Source: Mycolicibacterium phocaicum (GTDB lineage Bacteria; Actinomycetota; Actinomycetes; Mycobacteriales; Mycobacteriaceae). Taken from it: DNA of 64,000 nt. The notes under the pieces are model-generated. The model was not told the origin of the DNA. It worked only from the letters and a program-made list of their open reading frames with translations, and searched no databases. The DNA is taken from positions 4,278,001 to 4,342,000 of the forward strand of contig NZ_AP022616.1 in assembly GCF_010731115.1 (NCBI RefSeq). The letters are read 5' to 3'. Shown in pieces: positions 39,363-51,306 of the stretch. The translations under genes and the position numbers were made by a program. Position 1 is the stretch's first letter, and each line of letters begins with the position of its first letter.

Positions 39363-41194
39363 GGCTGTCCGACGGGTTCCCTGGTCTCCGTGGTGCTGAA
39401 CTGCTCGCGCGAATTGATCCTTCCCGCACCCCAACTCAGCAACGCGATCAGGATCAGCGAGCACACCAGCACGATCAGCGAGGCGGCCGGGTACAGCCAC
39501 GACGGCACGTCGAGGTTGCGTTCGCGCTGCAGAACCTTGATCTCCTCCATGAAGTCACGGGTTGTCGAGATCGCCGGCGTCTCCTCCGCGCCGATGCCAG
39601 GATCGGCAGGCAGGTAGACCGGGACGGCCGCCATGGTGCGGCCATCCTGCACGCGCAGCACCGTCTTCCACGTGCCCCACACCGGGATCGGCCGGGTCGA
39701 CCGGTAGTGCCCGGGGCCGACCTGCTGCAGGTGGTCGACCACCAGGCCGCGCTCATGTTCGAGCTTGCCCTGCCACGCCATCAGCGTGACCCATTCCGGG
39801 TCGTCACTGATCAGATTGGTCGGCGTGACCTGGATGTCGGCGTTGACCAACCGCTGCCCGGCCGGGCTCGGTGCCTCGGTGAGGGTGATCTGCGCGCGGG
39901 CGTGCTCCGGCACCGTGACGTTCAGCCCGTTGGCCACGGCTGCGCCGATCACCAGGACCGTGGCGACCACGATGCCGATGCCGATCGGACGCGCGGGCAG
40001 GCGCTGGCCCGCCAGGACGATGGCCAGCAGGGCGCCGCACATTCCCATGCCGATGGCAACGGGCGTCGACATCGTCAGCGCCTCGCCCCACATGCTGCTG
40101 GGCCACGGGGTGCGGAACAGCGCGTCGACCCAGAACGATTCCAGCCACATGCCGACGGTGCCCACGCCCAGCCCGGCCACCGCGCCGAACAGGATGGGGC
40201 GGTTGACGAGCGGGGTCAGGCCGATCAGCTCGACGACGATCGCGGAGCCCAGGTACAGCGCACACCAGCTGTAGGGCGAACCCAGGATGGGCCCGACGGC
40301 CAGTGCGACGAGTCCGCGGATGAACAACGCGAAGGCGATGGCCCCGAAGGTGGAGAAGCGGCCCAGCGTGAGTCGGGTGGCCACCAGCGACATCGCCGCC
40401 GCGGCGGCGATCAGCATGGGGTGGAGCACCAGCCGGAACTGTTCGACGCCGAAGTCGTATTCGACCGGGAACACCGACAGGCCGATCACCAGACCACCGA
40501 AGGCCAGGTACGGCAGCACCTTGCTGCGGGCGGGCGGGGCGTCGGCGCCCATCGCGATATCGCCTTCGCGCTCCAGGAGCAGCGTGGCGACAAGCGACAG
40601 ACCGGCGCCGCCGATGAGCATCAAATGTGTTGGGCCCCAGAGCGTGACGTCCTGACCGAAGATCCGGTGCCAGATGTCGTCGAGTGGAAAGCCGATGAGC
40701 GCGTACAGCCCGCAACCGGCCATCAGCACGCCGCCGACGGGCGCGTACCAGGTCTTGGTGATCTTGATGGCGGCCGGACCGGGCTTGTCATACGGCAGGA
40801 TGATCGACAGCGAGCCCGCGATGAACAGCAGGAACAGACCGACCAGGATGAAGTAGTGCGCCGGGTTGGCCAGCGGGCCGGCGTCGCGGCCCTTGCCGAT
40901 GTGCAGGCTGACGTCCCAGATGAAGCCGAACATCGCGCAGATGATCGTCGAGATGAACAGCAGCGACGGCAGGGCGACCCAGCTGGGCCGGTTCATCTTG
41001 CGGCCGGCCTTGTCGGCCAGGTTCTGCAACCAGGTGATGCGGCGTTGCCGGTGCAGATAGCCGATCCACAACAGGCCGGCGGTGATGATGCCGGTTGCGA
41101 TGGACATCCCGAGAACCTGGTCGAGGGCGGCGCCCCCGCCTTCGGTTCCGGCCGCGGCCACCACGGTGACCTGCTCGGCGAGCTGTGCTGCCAT
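39359..41194 (-). CDS. Large multi-pass membrane protein with extracytoplasmic YtkA/CopC-like domain
   Basis: 611 aa. Residues 20-440 hold about eleven to twelve hydrophobic segments with histidines in or near the membrane (DVSLHIGKGRD, NPAHYFIL, DIWHRIFGQD, WGPTHLML). Residues 445-555 form an outside domain containing GPGHYRSTRPIPVWGTWKTVLRV, a pattern like the YtkA/FixH or CopC-type beta sandwich. One last helix lies at about 575-597. It heads the four-gene operon. The ATG at 41194 has a GGGGTGG ribosome-binding site; a GTG four codons upstream is less likely because it directly follows a -10-like TACATA. No named family was recognised; copper or haem-related function is inferred only. Confidence 0.76.
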   Translation of the reverse strand: MAAQLAEQVTVVAAAGTEGGGAALDQVLGMSIATGIITAGLLWIGYLHRQRRITWLQNLADKAGRKMNRPSWVALPSLLFISTIICAMFGFIWDVSLHIGKGRDAGPLANPAHYFILVGLFLLFIAGSLSIILPYDKPGPAAIKITKTWYAPVGGVLMAGCGLYALIGFPLDDIWHRIFGQDVTLWGPTHLMLIGGAGLSLVATLLLEREGDIAMGADAPPARSKVLPYLAFGGLVIGLSVFPVEYDFGVEQFRLVLHPMLIAAAAAMSLVATRLTLGRFSTFGAIAFALFIRGLVALAVGPILGSPYSWCALYLGSAIVVELIGLTPLVNRPILFGAVAGLGVGTVGMWLESFWVDALFRTPWPSSMWGEALTMSTPVAIGMGMCGALLAIVLAGQRLPARPIGIGIVVATVLVIGAAVANGLNVTVPEHARAQITLTEAPSPAGQRLVNADIQVTPTNLISDDPEWVTLMAWQGKLEHERGLVVDHLQQVGPGHYRSTRPIPVWGTWKTVLRVQDGRTMAAVPVYLPADPGIGAEETPAISTTRDFMEEIKVLQRERNLDVPSWLYPAASLIVLVCSLILIALLSWGAGRINSREQFSTTETREPVGQP

Positions 41195-41332
41195 GTTCCA
41201 CCCCACTATGTAGATGAACCCTGAACCTTACTCGTCGGTAATATTGCCAGAAGACCGCGTTTGAAACGGGAGTCCGTCTTCCTTCTTCGGATTTTGACAT
41301 CATGTGGCAGTCGGAGGGAGGGGTTGCGCCAG

Positions 41333-42001
41333 ATGGCTGACGACGGATCGGGCGCCGGTTCAGGTGCCGCGCCGCAGCGCCGGTACTCCGGCAGGTCAGC
41401 GGAGGAGCGACGGGCCGATCGGCGGCGCCTGCTGCTGGATGCGGCCGAGGCGCTGTGGCGCGAAGGCGGACTGTCGGCACTGAGCGTCCGCGCGGTCTCG
41501 GCCCGCGCCAAACTCACCGATCGCTACTTCTACGAGCAGTTTGCCGGCCTCGGTGCGCTGATCGGCGCCGTCATCGACGACGTGTTGGAGGGGCCCTTCG
41601 CCGCAATGCTGGCCGGCGGCAGCGCGCCCGAGTCGGCGACGGTCAAGACCCGGCTGACGATGGGCCTGGCCGGGTTCATCGAGCATGCCGAGAGCGACCC
41701 GCTGGCCGTCCGGATCTTCCTGACCGACGCCCGGCACATCGAATCGGTCTCCGAGCACATCCGCATCGCGCAGCACCGGGTGGCCGCCGCCATCCTGGCG
41801 CTGCTGCAGCCCGACCGCGACGCCGATCAGGAGAGCTTCGACGCGGCCCTGTTCTGCGTCGGCGGGGTGGCCACCCTGATCAACGAACGGTTGCTCAACG
41901 AGTCGAAAGCCGTTACCGCACAAGACTTTGCCGAGCAGGCCGTCGGCTGGTGCGCCCGGGTCCTCCGGGTGTCGGAGGACCCGGGCGCGCCGGGCTGGTG
42001 A
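41333..42001 (+). CDS. TetR-family transcriptional regulator
   Basis: 222 aa from the ATG at 41333, which has a strong GGAGGGAGG ribosome-binding site. The helix-turn-helix lies at about residues 32-72 (LLLDAAEALWREGGLSALSV with RAVSARAKLTDRYFYEQFAG), followed by a helical effector domain. It diverges from the membrane/cupredoxin operon across 138 bp and is its likely regulator. Its stop is only six bases from the convergent leuA stop. The upstream stretch 41195-41332 has no perfect palindrome that I could see. Confidence 0.84.
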   Translation: MADDGSGAGSGAAPQRRYSGRSAEERRADRRRLLLDAAEALWREGGLSALSVRAVSARAKLTDRYFYEQFAGLGALIGAVIDDVLEGPFAAMLAGGSAPESATVKTRLTMGLAGFIEHAESDPLAVRIFLTDARHIESVSEHIRIAQHRVAAAILALLQPDRDADQESFDAALFCVGGVATLINERLLNESKAVTAQDFAEQAVGWCARVLRVSEDPGAPGW

Positions 42002-42007
42002 CTTCGG

Positions 42008-43861
<1,854 letters not shown>

Positions 43862-43865
43862 TCAG

Positions 43866-43923
43866 GACCGGCACATCTCAAACACCCGCGACGGGAGGCC
43901 GGTCGGATCAGACCCCGTCGCGG
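43866..43923 (-). promoter_or_regulatory. leuA attenuator RNA structures
   Basis: A perfect 10-bp stem forms between 43914-43923 and 43886-43895 (arms CCGCGACGGG/CCCGTCGCGG in the mRNA), with an 18-nt loop; the 5' arm overlaps the end of the leader peptide, six bases after its last Leu codon. A competing pairing is possible between GACCGG (43899-43904) and CCGGTC (43866-43871). A ribosome stalled on the Leu codons would change the choice. No U-run follows, so the off state may act on translation or by a non-classical terminator. Confidence 0.65.
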
Positions 43924-43955
43924 CGTCCGAGGAGGAGCACCCGCGCGCTATACAT
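43908..43955 (-). CDS. leuL: leuA leader peptide with three consecutive Leu codons
   Basis: A 15-residue frame, MYSARVLLLGRRDGV, is read from an ATG placed eight bases after a TAAACT -10, so the message is predicted to start at or beside this codon. Codons 7-9 are ctc ctc ctc. The frame stops 85 bases before leuA. Runs of the end-product amino acid in a short leader are the hallmark of ribosome-mediated attenuation. Confidence 0.78.
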   Translation of the reverse strand: MYSARVLLLGRRDGV

Positions 43956-43963
43956 CGGTGACG

Positions 43964-43969
43964 AGTTTA
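43964..43969 (-). promoter_or_regulatory. leuA promoter -10 element (TAAACT)
   Basis: TAAACT read on the minus strand, eight bases before the leader-peptide ATG at 43955, consistent with a leaderless leader peptide. Confidence 0.6.
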
Positions 43970-44059
43970 CTCCCGTCCGGTAGATCGCCAAAACGAGGTG
44001 GGGCTGCCGGGTGACAACGTCCTGGCCAGGTGTAATGGGCAGCGCACTCACTGTGCCGA

Positions 44060-44065
44060 TACAGT
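44060..44065 (+). promoter_or_regulatory. -10 element (TACAGT) of a probably leaderless gene
   Basis: TACAGT ends six bases before the GTG at 44072, the spacing expected when transcription begins at the start codon. No ribosome-binding site is seen, in agreement. Confidence 0.5.
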
Positions 44066-44071
44066 TCGACC

Positions 44072-44572
44072 GTGTTGACGAGATGGTTGTTGAGCCTGGA
44101 CCGCAGCTGGAAGATCGGCATCGCGGTCGCGCTCGCCGTCGTCATCGGCCTCGTGGTGTGGCAGACCGAGTTCCGCGGGCCGACGCCGGAGTGCAAGCCG
44201 GTGCGCGACATGCTCGACTACAACAAGGCGCAAGCCGCGCAGATCGAGTCGAAGATCGACAAGAACGGCAACGGCGTCCCGACCATCGCCGAGGAGACGG
44301 CCTACCGGGCCTGGGCCGACGGCATGGCAGAGCGGGCGCAGAAGGTGACCGGTGACAAGGTCGCCGCCAACGCCGTGCAGCTGGCGGCGCTGGCCTCGCA
44401 GTTCACCTCGGCGCTGGACGCCTACCGGATCGCCGCCCAGGGCCGGGCACCCGGCGCCCCCGCGCCCACCGAGGCCTACCAGTTGTCGGCGATCAACGTG
44501 CAGATCACCGAACAGATGAAGGCGCTGACCGACGCCTGCCCGGCGCAGCGGAAGCTCACCGACATCTTCTGA
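44072..44572 (+). CDS. Conserved single-pass membrane protein of unknown function
   Basis: 166 aa. One membrane helix at residues 13-31 (WKIGIAVALAVVIGLVVW) near the N-terminus, then a soluble helical domain rich in Ala, Lys and Gln with two cysteines (ECKP and DACP) that could bond outside the membrane. No named family was recognised. The gene stands between leuA and ask on the ask strand, 141 bp before ask. Confidence 0.72.
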   Translation: MLTRWLLSLDRSWKIGIAVALAVVIGLVVWQTEFRGPTPECKPVRDMLDYNKAQAAQIESKIDKNGNGVPTIAEETAYRAWADGMAERAQKVTGDKVAANAVQLAALASQFTSALDAYRIAAQGRAPGAPAPTEAYQLSAINVQITEQMKALTDACPAQRKLTDIF

Positions 44573-44713
44573 CCCGGGCGAGAGTGACGAAGGTCTCGCG
44601 CGTTGCAGGTCGGGCAGGCGACCGGGCAACAAAAACGGCTTCGTCCCTCCCTTATCCTTGTGGGCAGCATTGATGCGAATGCTTGCTGCCAATTCAGAGA
44701 AGGAACGCGAACA

Positions 44714-47019
<2,306 letters not shown>

Positions 47020-47021
47020 CC

Positions 47022-48140
47022 TTGCGGGCGGGGGCAGCGTCGATCGCGGCGCTGGTGCTCGGGCTCGGCATGGGGGTGCCGGCGGCGCAGGCCGATCCGC
47101 CTGCGCCGGTACCGACGCCGGTGCTCAAACCACTGCTTGTCGGGCAGGTGACACGCATCGGACCGGTGGCCGGAACCGGCACGCCGACAGCCGATTACGG
47201 CATCGGTGCGACGGACCTCTGCGAGTTCATGGAGTTCCCGAGCGGCCTCCTGCAGATCTGCGGCGACAGCTTCGCGGGGCAGGGTGTCGGATTCGGGGGC
47301 TGGTATGCGCCCGTTGCCCTGCACGTCGAGACCGACTCCGTCAACTCTCCGGACGGACTGCGGTACCGCGGCGTCATGGGCGTCGACAAGCCGCTGTTGG
47401 CCGACGCCAAAACTCCTGGCACGTCCCAACTTCCCGCCGGCGTGGTGAGTATCAACCGGGAGAACTACCTGTTGGTCACCACGACGCGTGACCTGAAACC
47501 GGAGAGCTCGCGACTGGTCAAGGCCGACCCGGCGCGCACGGCCTGGCCGACCGTGCCGGGCTCTGTGCGGCCGGCCGGATATGCCGGGGGAGCGCAGAGT
47601 CAGATCACGGGCTATTACGACCCGGTCCCCACCGCGGACTCGCCGCGCGGCTGGGTTTACCTGGTCGCCAACAACTTCGACCGCAGCAGCCCGGCCTACC
47701 TCTACCGGGCCACGCCGCAGGCGTTCACCGACAGGTCCAGTTGGCAGGGCTGGTCGGCGCACGGCGGCTGGGGCAAACCGCCGACTCCGTTGTGGGGCGA
47801 CCTGATCGGTGAGATGAGCATGAGGCAGGTCGACGGCAAGACGGTGCTGTCGTACTTCAACAGCAGCACCGGCAACATGGAGGTCCGCGTCGCGAATACG
47901 CCGACGGAACTCGGCACCGCCCCCGTGACGACCGTCGTCGTGGCCGGCGGGTGGCCCGAACAGGCCGACGAACTGCCTGCGCCGCAAGACAATCAGCTGG
48001 CGCAGCCGTACGGCGGCTACATCTCGCCGGGCTCGACGCTCGACGAACTACGCATTCTCGTCAGCCAGTGGAACACCACGCCACGCGATACCGCGCCGTA
48101 CCGCGTCATCCAGTTCGCGGTGAATCCGGCCAAGCCCTAG
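47022..48140 (+). CDS. Secreted DUF4185 protein, probable endo-D-arabinanase-like (GH183)
   Basis: 372 aa from a TTG two bases after asd. The first 26 residues form a signal peptide ending AAQA-DPP, which supports the TTG. The mature part is a DUF4185 beta-propeller domain (DLCEFMEFPSGLLQICGDSF and the YLVANNFDRSSPAYLYR blade are typical). It corresponds to Rv3707c by position. DUF4185 proteins of mycobacteria have been reported as endo-D-arabinanases (family GH183) acting on arabinan of the cell wall; I apply this from memory of the family, so a wall-remodelling role is likely but not shown here. Confidence 0.82.
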   Translation: MRAGAASIAALVLGLGMGVPAAQADPPAPVPTPVLKPLLVGQVTRIGPVAGTGTPTADYGIGATDLCEFMEFPSGLLQICGDSFAGQGVGFGGWYAPVALHVETDSVNSPDGLRYRGVMGVDKPLLADAKTPGTSQLPAGVVSINRENYLLVTTTRDLKPESSRLVKADPARTAWPTVPGSVRPAGYAGGAQSQITGYYDPVPTADSPRGWVYLVANNFDRSSPAYLYRATPQAFTDRSSWQGWSAHGGWGKPPTPLWGDLIGEMSMRQVDGKTVLSYFNSSTGNMEVRVANTPTELGTAPVTTVVVAGGWPEQADELPAPQDNQLAQPYGGYISPGSTLDELRILVSQWNTTPRDTAPYRVIQFAVNPAKP

Positions 48141-48149
48141 GCGTTGTTG

Positions 48150-48425
48150 TCAGCGCAGCACCAGGTCGATCCCGGCGCTGTCGAACACGTCGAGCAGCCC
48201 CGTCCATGTGTGGGAGTCCAAGGCCTTCTTGGCTTTTGCGCTGTCGGTCAGGACGAAGCGGAACGGCTCGTCGTCCGGAGTGCCGAAGCCGCCGCCGAGG
48301 CAGTCGGCCAGGGCGTCCAGATTGCTGCCGAAGTAGCCGCCGGCGCCGTTGACCGCGTGGCCCAGCTCGGTGAAAAGGTCTGCGCGAGAATGGATCCGCG
48401 TACCCCGCACGGTAAACGTCTTCAC
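48150..48425 (-). CDS. Barstar-family RNase inhibitor
   Basis: 91 aa, cytoplasmic, with the barstar signature GAGGYFGSNLDALADCLGG and an N-terminal KTFTVRGTRI strand. Barstar-type proteins block the active site of their cognate ribonuclease. The GTG start overlaps the stop of the RNase gene by GTGA, so toxin and inhibitor are translated together. This small protein is the immunity partner of the secreted RNase. Confidence 0.86.
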   Translation of the reverse strand: MKTFTVRGTRIHSRADLFTELGHAVNGAGGYFGSNLDALADCLGGGFGTPDDEPFRFVLTDSAKAKKALDSHTWTGLLDVFDSAGIDLVLR

Positions 48426-48880
48426 GCTCCTCCGATCTGGCAGAACGTCTCGTAGTGGTCGCCGGTGTAATAGAACTCCGGCGGATTGGTCGGTGGCTCG
48501 CCGCCGGTGATGACCCGCCGCGTGCCGCGGGTCTTCGCGCCGGGTGTGGGCACCGTGTACTCGTGGTAGTAGCCGCGCTGCTGGTTCGGCAGCCGGCGTT
48601 CGAAGTTGCCGAACACGATGCCGTCCCGCGAATAGGGGAACGGCCCGCCGCGGTGGATGAGGTTGACGGTGGTGGCCGCCTCGGCCGGCAGCGACGACAG
48701 CTGGCAGGCGGGCAGCCCGGATTTGTTCTGGCGCGTTGGTGACGGCGTGTGGGCGGTCGGTGATGCTGTCGGAGCCGGCCCGGTGAGCGTGGCGGAGTTC
48801 TTCGCACACCCGGGGGTGAGGGCCAGCAGCAACGCGACGCCGCAGGCGAGGACCGCGGCGCGCAGGGTGGTTCTGGACAT
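48422..48880 (-). CDS. Secreted ribonuclease of the RNase T1/barnase family, lipoprotein
   Basis: 152 aa. A signal peptide ends in a lipobox-like LTPGC (C25), then a Pro/Thr-rich linker, then the nuclease domain (about 55-150). The catalytic residues of microbial guanyl RNases are present: E107 in YYHEYTVPTPG, Arg in GTRRVITGG (R121/R122) and H142 in TGDHYETF. It cleaves RNA outside the cell or in a competitor. The barstar gene follows with a four-base overlap. The pair lies between asd-linked and Rv3706c-like genes, where the M. tuberculosis order as I recall it has no such genes. Confidence 0.87.
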   Translation of the reverse strand: MSRTTLRAAVLACGVALLLALTPGCAKNSATLTGPAPTASPTAHTPSPTRQNKSGLPACQLSSLPAEAATTVNLIHRGGPFPYSRDGIVFGNFERRLPNQQRGYYHEYTVPTPGAKTRGTRRVITGGEPPTNPPEFYYTGDHYETFCQIGGA

Positions 48881-48908
48881 CGCACCTTTTCTGCCGCGTT
48901 CTGATATC

Positions 48909-48946
48909 GGAGCGTCGGCCGGCCCCCAAAGCCCGGCCGATGCTCC
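48909..48946. repeat. Long inverted repeat (hairpin) upstream of the RNase gene
   Basis: Arms 48909-48922 (GGAGCGTCGGCCGG) and 48933-48946 (CCGGCCGATGCTCC) pair over 14 bp with one G-T wobble and a 10-base loop. It is 28 bases before the RNase start and lies in a 161-bp divergent gap. It may be an operator or a structure in the 5' part of the RNase message. Confidence 0.65.
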
Positions 48947-49041
48947 GCTACACAGGCCACGCTACCGCGCCGCGCGCCTCATAGCTGATTCTTACGCGCA
49001 ACCTAGCCACCGCAGTGGTTGATGGACGGATCATCGATGTC

Positions 49042-49506
49042 ATGAGTGAGGAAACCCCTAACCAAACGCCAGAGACGCCGGATACCCCGACGGACTCGTT
49101 CCCGCCCGTAGCAACGGCCACCGCAGTGGCGGCGCCGCCCGCCGAACACAAGCCCAGCAAGCTGAACAAGGTGCTGGCCTGGGTCGGCATCGTCGCCGGC
49201 ATCGTGTTCATCGTCGCGACGATCTTCTTCTCCGGATTCATCCTCGGCGCGCACTCCGGCGGCGGCCACCACGGCTGGCACAAGCACCACCGCGGGCAGG
49301 ACACCGCCGAGTTCCGCGAGGGTCACGGACCGCGCGGCGGCATGTGGCACCCGATGTTCCCGGGTGGTCCGGGCTGGCAGGGGCCAAGCGGCCCCGGTTG
49401 GCAGGGTCCCGGCGGACAGGGCCCCGGTGGCCCCGGAGGGCAGGGTCCGGGTGGTCCCGGGCCGCAGGCACCTGGTCAGCCCGGCCCGGCCCAGCCTGGC
49501 CGCTGA
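49042..49506 (+). CDS. Gly/Pro-rich single-pass membrane protein (Rv3706c-like)
   Basis: 154 aa: a Thr/Pro-rich N-terminal tail, one membrane helix at about residues 48-74 (VLAWVGIVAGIVFIVATIFFSG), a histidine-rich stretch GGGHHGWHKHHRG, and a C-terminus of GPGGQ-like repeats (about 110-154). It has the place and make-up of the proline-rich proteins between Rv3707c and Rv3705c in M. tuberculosis. The function is unknown; the His cluster could bind metal. The ATG at 49042 is chosen because MSEETPNQ starts a typical tail; an upstream GTG at 49015 is possible. Confidence 0.72.
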   Translation: MSEETPNQTPETPDTPTDSFPPVATATAVAAPPAEHKPSKLNKVLAWVGIVAGIVFIVATIFFSGFILGAHSGGGHHGWHKHHRGQDTAEFREGHGPRGGMWHPMFPGGPGWQGPSGPGWQGPGGQGPGGPGGQGPGGPGPQAPGQPGPAQPGR

Positions 49507-49526
49507 TCAACCCAGTCCCGCATCAA

Positions 49527-49563
49527 ACGACAGGCCGTGCCCGATCAGGGTGCGGCCTGTCGT
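49527..49563. terminator. Strong hairpin terminator between convergent genes
   Basis: ACGACAGGCC (49527-49536) and GGCCTGTCGT (49554-49563) are perfect inverted copies; the inner GTGCCC/GGGTGC continue the stem to 16 bp with two wobble pairs around a five-base loop GATCA. It has no U-tail, as is common in mycobacteria, and serves both directions. Confidence 0.78.
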
Positions 49564-49568
49564 CTGCG

Positions 49569-50186
49569 CTAGGCCTGTCCGTCGGCCGACTGTCGGTTCG
49601 CGGCCGCGGCTCGATACCCGGTGGTCAGCAGCTCGACCATCCGCTCCTCGAGCTCGGCGGAATCGTCGTCGGCGGCGATGGTGGACACGTACATGGCGGC
49701 ACCCGCGGCCATGATCAGCACGGCGCGCGCGTCCAGTTCCGCACTGCGCCGCTCGTCGGCGGTCTGGGCGCCGACGTCGTCGGCGAACAGGTCGATCGCC
49801 GGCCCCGTGAACCGATTCCACAACGATCGCCCCTGCTCTTTGTCCTCGAGTAGGGCCAGGCTCAGGTCGGGCGCTGCCGCTTTCATGTCCGGGCGGTTGA
49901 ACAATGCGCGGCTGCCGCGAACCACGAAATCGATCCAGCCGTAGACATCAGTCCCGGCAAAAGGCGTCAGGTCAGGTGTCGTGCCCATCACCGCGTCGAT
50001 CACCAATGCCGCCTTCGATGGCCAGCGCCGGGACAGGCTGGCGCGAGTGACCCCGGAGCGTTGCGCGACGAGCCGCATGCTCAATTCCTGAAACCCGACC
50101 TCTGACAGGAGCTCCCGGGTCGCCGCGAGGACGCGGTCGTCGATGCTCGCGTCACGTGGACGCCCTGGGCCTGGCTGACTGCTCAC
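49569..50186 (-). CDS. TetR-family regulator of the mini-Mce operon
   Basis: 205 aa from the GTG at 50186. Helix-turn-helix at about residues 15-60 (VLAATRELLSEVGFQELSMR and VAQRSGVTRASLSRRWPSK). The C-terminal part is the helical ligand domain. It diverges from the Mce pair over 94 bp holding an 11-bp perfect inverted repeat, so it very likely binds there and represses both directions. Two ATG codons upstream (50225, 50234) are possible starts, but they add a sequence not typical of the family. Confidence 0.86.
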   Translation of the reverse strand: MSSQPGPGRPRDASIDDRVLAATRELLSEVGFQELSMRLVAQRSGVTRASLSRRWPSKAALVIDAVMGTTPDLTPFAGTDVYGWIDFVVRGSRALFNRPDMKAAAPDLSLALLEDKEQGRSLWNRFTGPAIDLFADDVGAQTADERRSAELDARAVLIMAAGAAMYVSTIAADDDSAELEERMVELLTTGYRAAAANRQSADGQA

Positions 50187-50237
50187 CGGTCCATCATCAC
50201 AGCACCCGAGTGACGGGGGTGCCATTGACGTCAACCG

Positions 50238-50270
50238 CTCAATTAGTGTACCACTGGATCACTAATTGAG
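50238..50270. promoter_or_regulatory. Perfect inverted-repeat operator CTCAATTAGTG-N11-CACTAATTGAG
   Basis: Arms at 50238-50248 and 50260-50270 match over all 11 bases. The right arm runs into the GAGGAGG ribosome-binding site (50268-50274) of the first Mce gene at 50281, so a bound repressor would cover the promoter and the leader start. Confidence 0.8.
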
Positions 50271-50280
50271 GAGGTTGTCG

Positions 50281-51306
50281 ATGACCGCCGGGGCGAAGGT
50301 GACTGCGTTCACCGTGGTGATGCTGTTGGTCGCCGCCGCGCTCGTGGTGGTGTTCGGCCAGTTCCGGTTCGGGTCGGGCGAGCGATATCACGCCCGGTTC
50401 ACCGATGCCTCACGGCTGAAAGCCGGGCAGGACGTGCGGATGGCCGGGTTGCCGGTGGGCAAGGTCGACCGGGTGTCGCTGCGCCCCGACAACACCGTCG
50501 ACGTGTTGTTCAGCGTTGATTCGCGCTACCGCCTGTACACGTCGACCAGGGCCGTTATCCGCTACCTGAACCTGACGGGCGACCGCTATCTCGAATTGGC
50601 CTTCGCCGCAGGGGATCTGCATGCGCTGGCGGCCGGGGCGACCATCCCGCTGAGCAATACCCAGCCCGCCGTCGACCTCGACGCGCTCCTGGGCGGCCTG
50701 CGCCCCGTGCTCAACGGCCTCGACGGTGACAAGATCAACGCCGTCACCGCCGCCGTCATCGATCTGCTGCAGGGGCAGGGCGGCGCGGTGTCACAACTGC
50801 TTTCGACGACAGGCGCCTTCACGCACGACCTCTCCGGGCGTGATCAGCTCATCGGGGACGTCGTCACCAACCTCAATGCGGTGCTCGGCACCATGGATTC
50901 CAAGAGCAGGCAATTCGGCGCCAGTGTCGACACGCTGCAGCACCTGCTGACAGGTCTGGCACAGGACCGCGACACCCTCGCCGGCGCCATCGCGCCGCTG
51001 GCCGCATCATCGGCCGAACTGACCCAGATGCTCGACCGTTCGCGGCGACCGGTCCAGGGTGTCATCGAAAATGTGCGGCCCTTCGCGCAGCGGGTCCATG
51101 AGCGCAGGGCCGAAGTCAACGCCGCCATCGAGCCTCTCGCCGAGAGCTACCTGCGGCTCAATTCACTTGGCGCATATGGTGCGTTCTTCAACATCTTCTT
51201 CTGCTCCAGCAAGATCAAGCTCAGCGGTCCGGCGGGCAGCGACATCATCATTCCCATCGGCGGAGCGCCCGACCCATCGAAGGGGCGGTGCTCGGAGAAT
51301 GGGTGA
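50281..51306 (+). CDS. MCE-family protein (MceB-like), orphan
   Basis: 341 aa. N-terminal membrane anchor at residues 7-27, then the MlaD/MCE domain (about 35-120; FTDASRLKAGQDVRMAGLPVGKVDRV is the family core) and a helical, coiled-coil-prone tail (about 130-290). Such proteins form hexameric tubes that carry lipids or sterols across the envelope. GAGGAGG six bases before the ATG marks the start. Normal mce operons have two YrbE permeases and six Mce proteins; here only this one and an MceE-like one are present, which is unusual. Confidence 0.87.
   Translation: MTAGAKVTAFTVVMLLVAAALVVVFGQFRFGSGERYHARFTDASRLKAGQDVRMAGLPVGKVDRVSLRPDNTVDVLFSVDSRYRLYTSTRAVIRYLNLTGDRYLELAFAAGDLHALAAGATIPLSNTQPAVDLDALLGGLRPVLNGLDGDKINAVTAAVIDLLQGQGGAVSQLLSTTGAFTHDLSGRDQLIGDVVTNLNAVLGTMDSKSRQFGASVDTLQHLLTGLAQDRDTLAGAIAPLAASSAELTQMLDRSRRPVQGVIENVRPFAQRVHERRAEVNAAIEPLAESYLRLNSLGAYGAFFNIFFCSSKIKLSGPAGSDIIIPIGGAPDPSKGRCSENG

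Noticed and set aside
49340..49500. Tandem GC-rich repeats that could be a PE_PGRS-like or CRISPR repeat
   Set aside because: They encode GPGGQ-type low-complexity protein in the frame of the membrane protein; no spacers and no PE domain are present.
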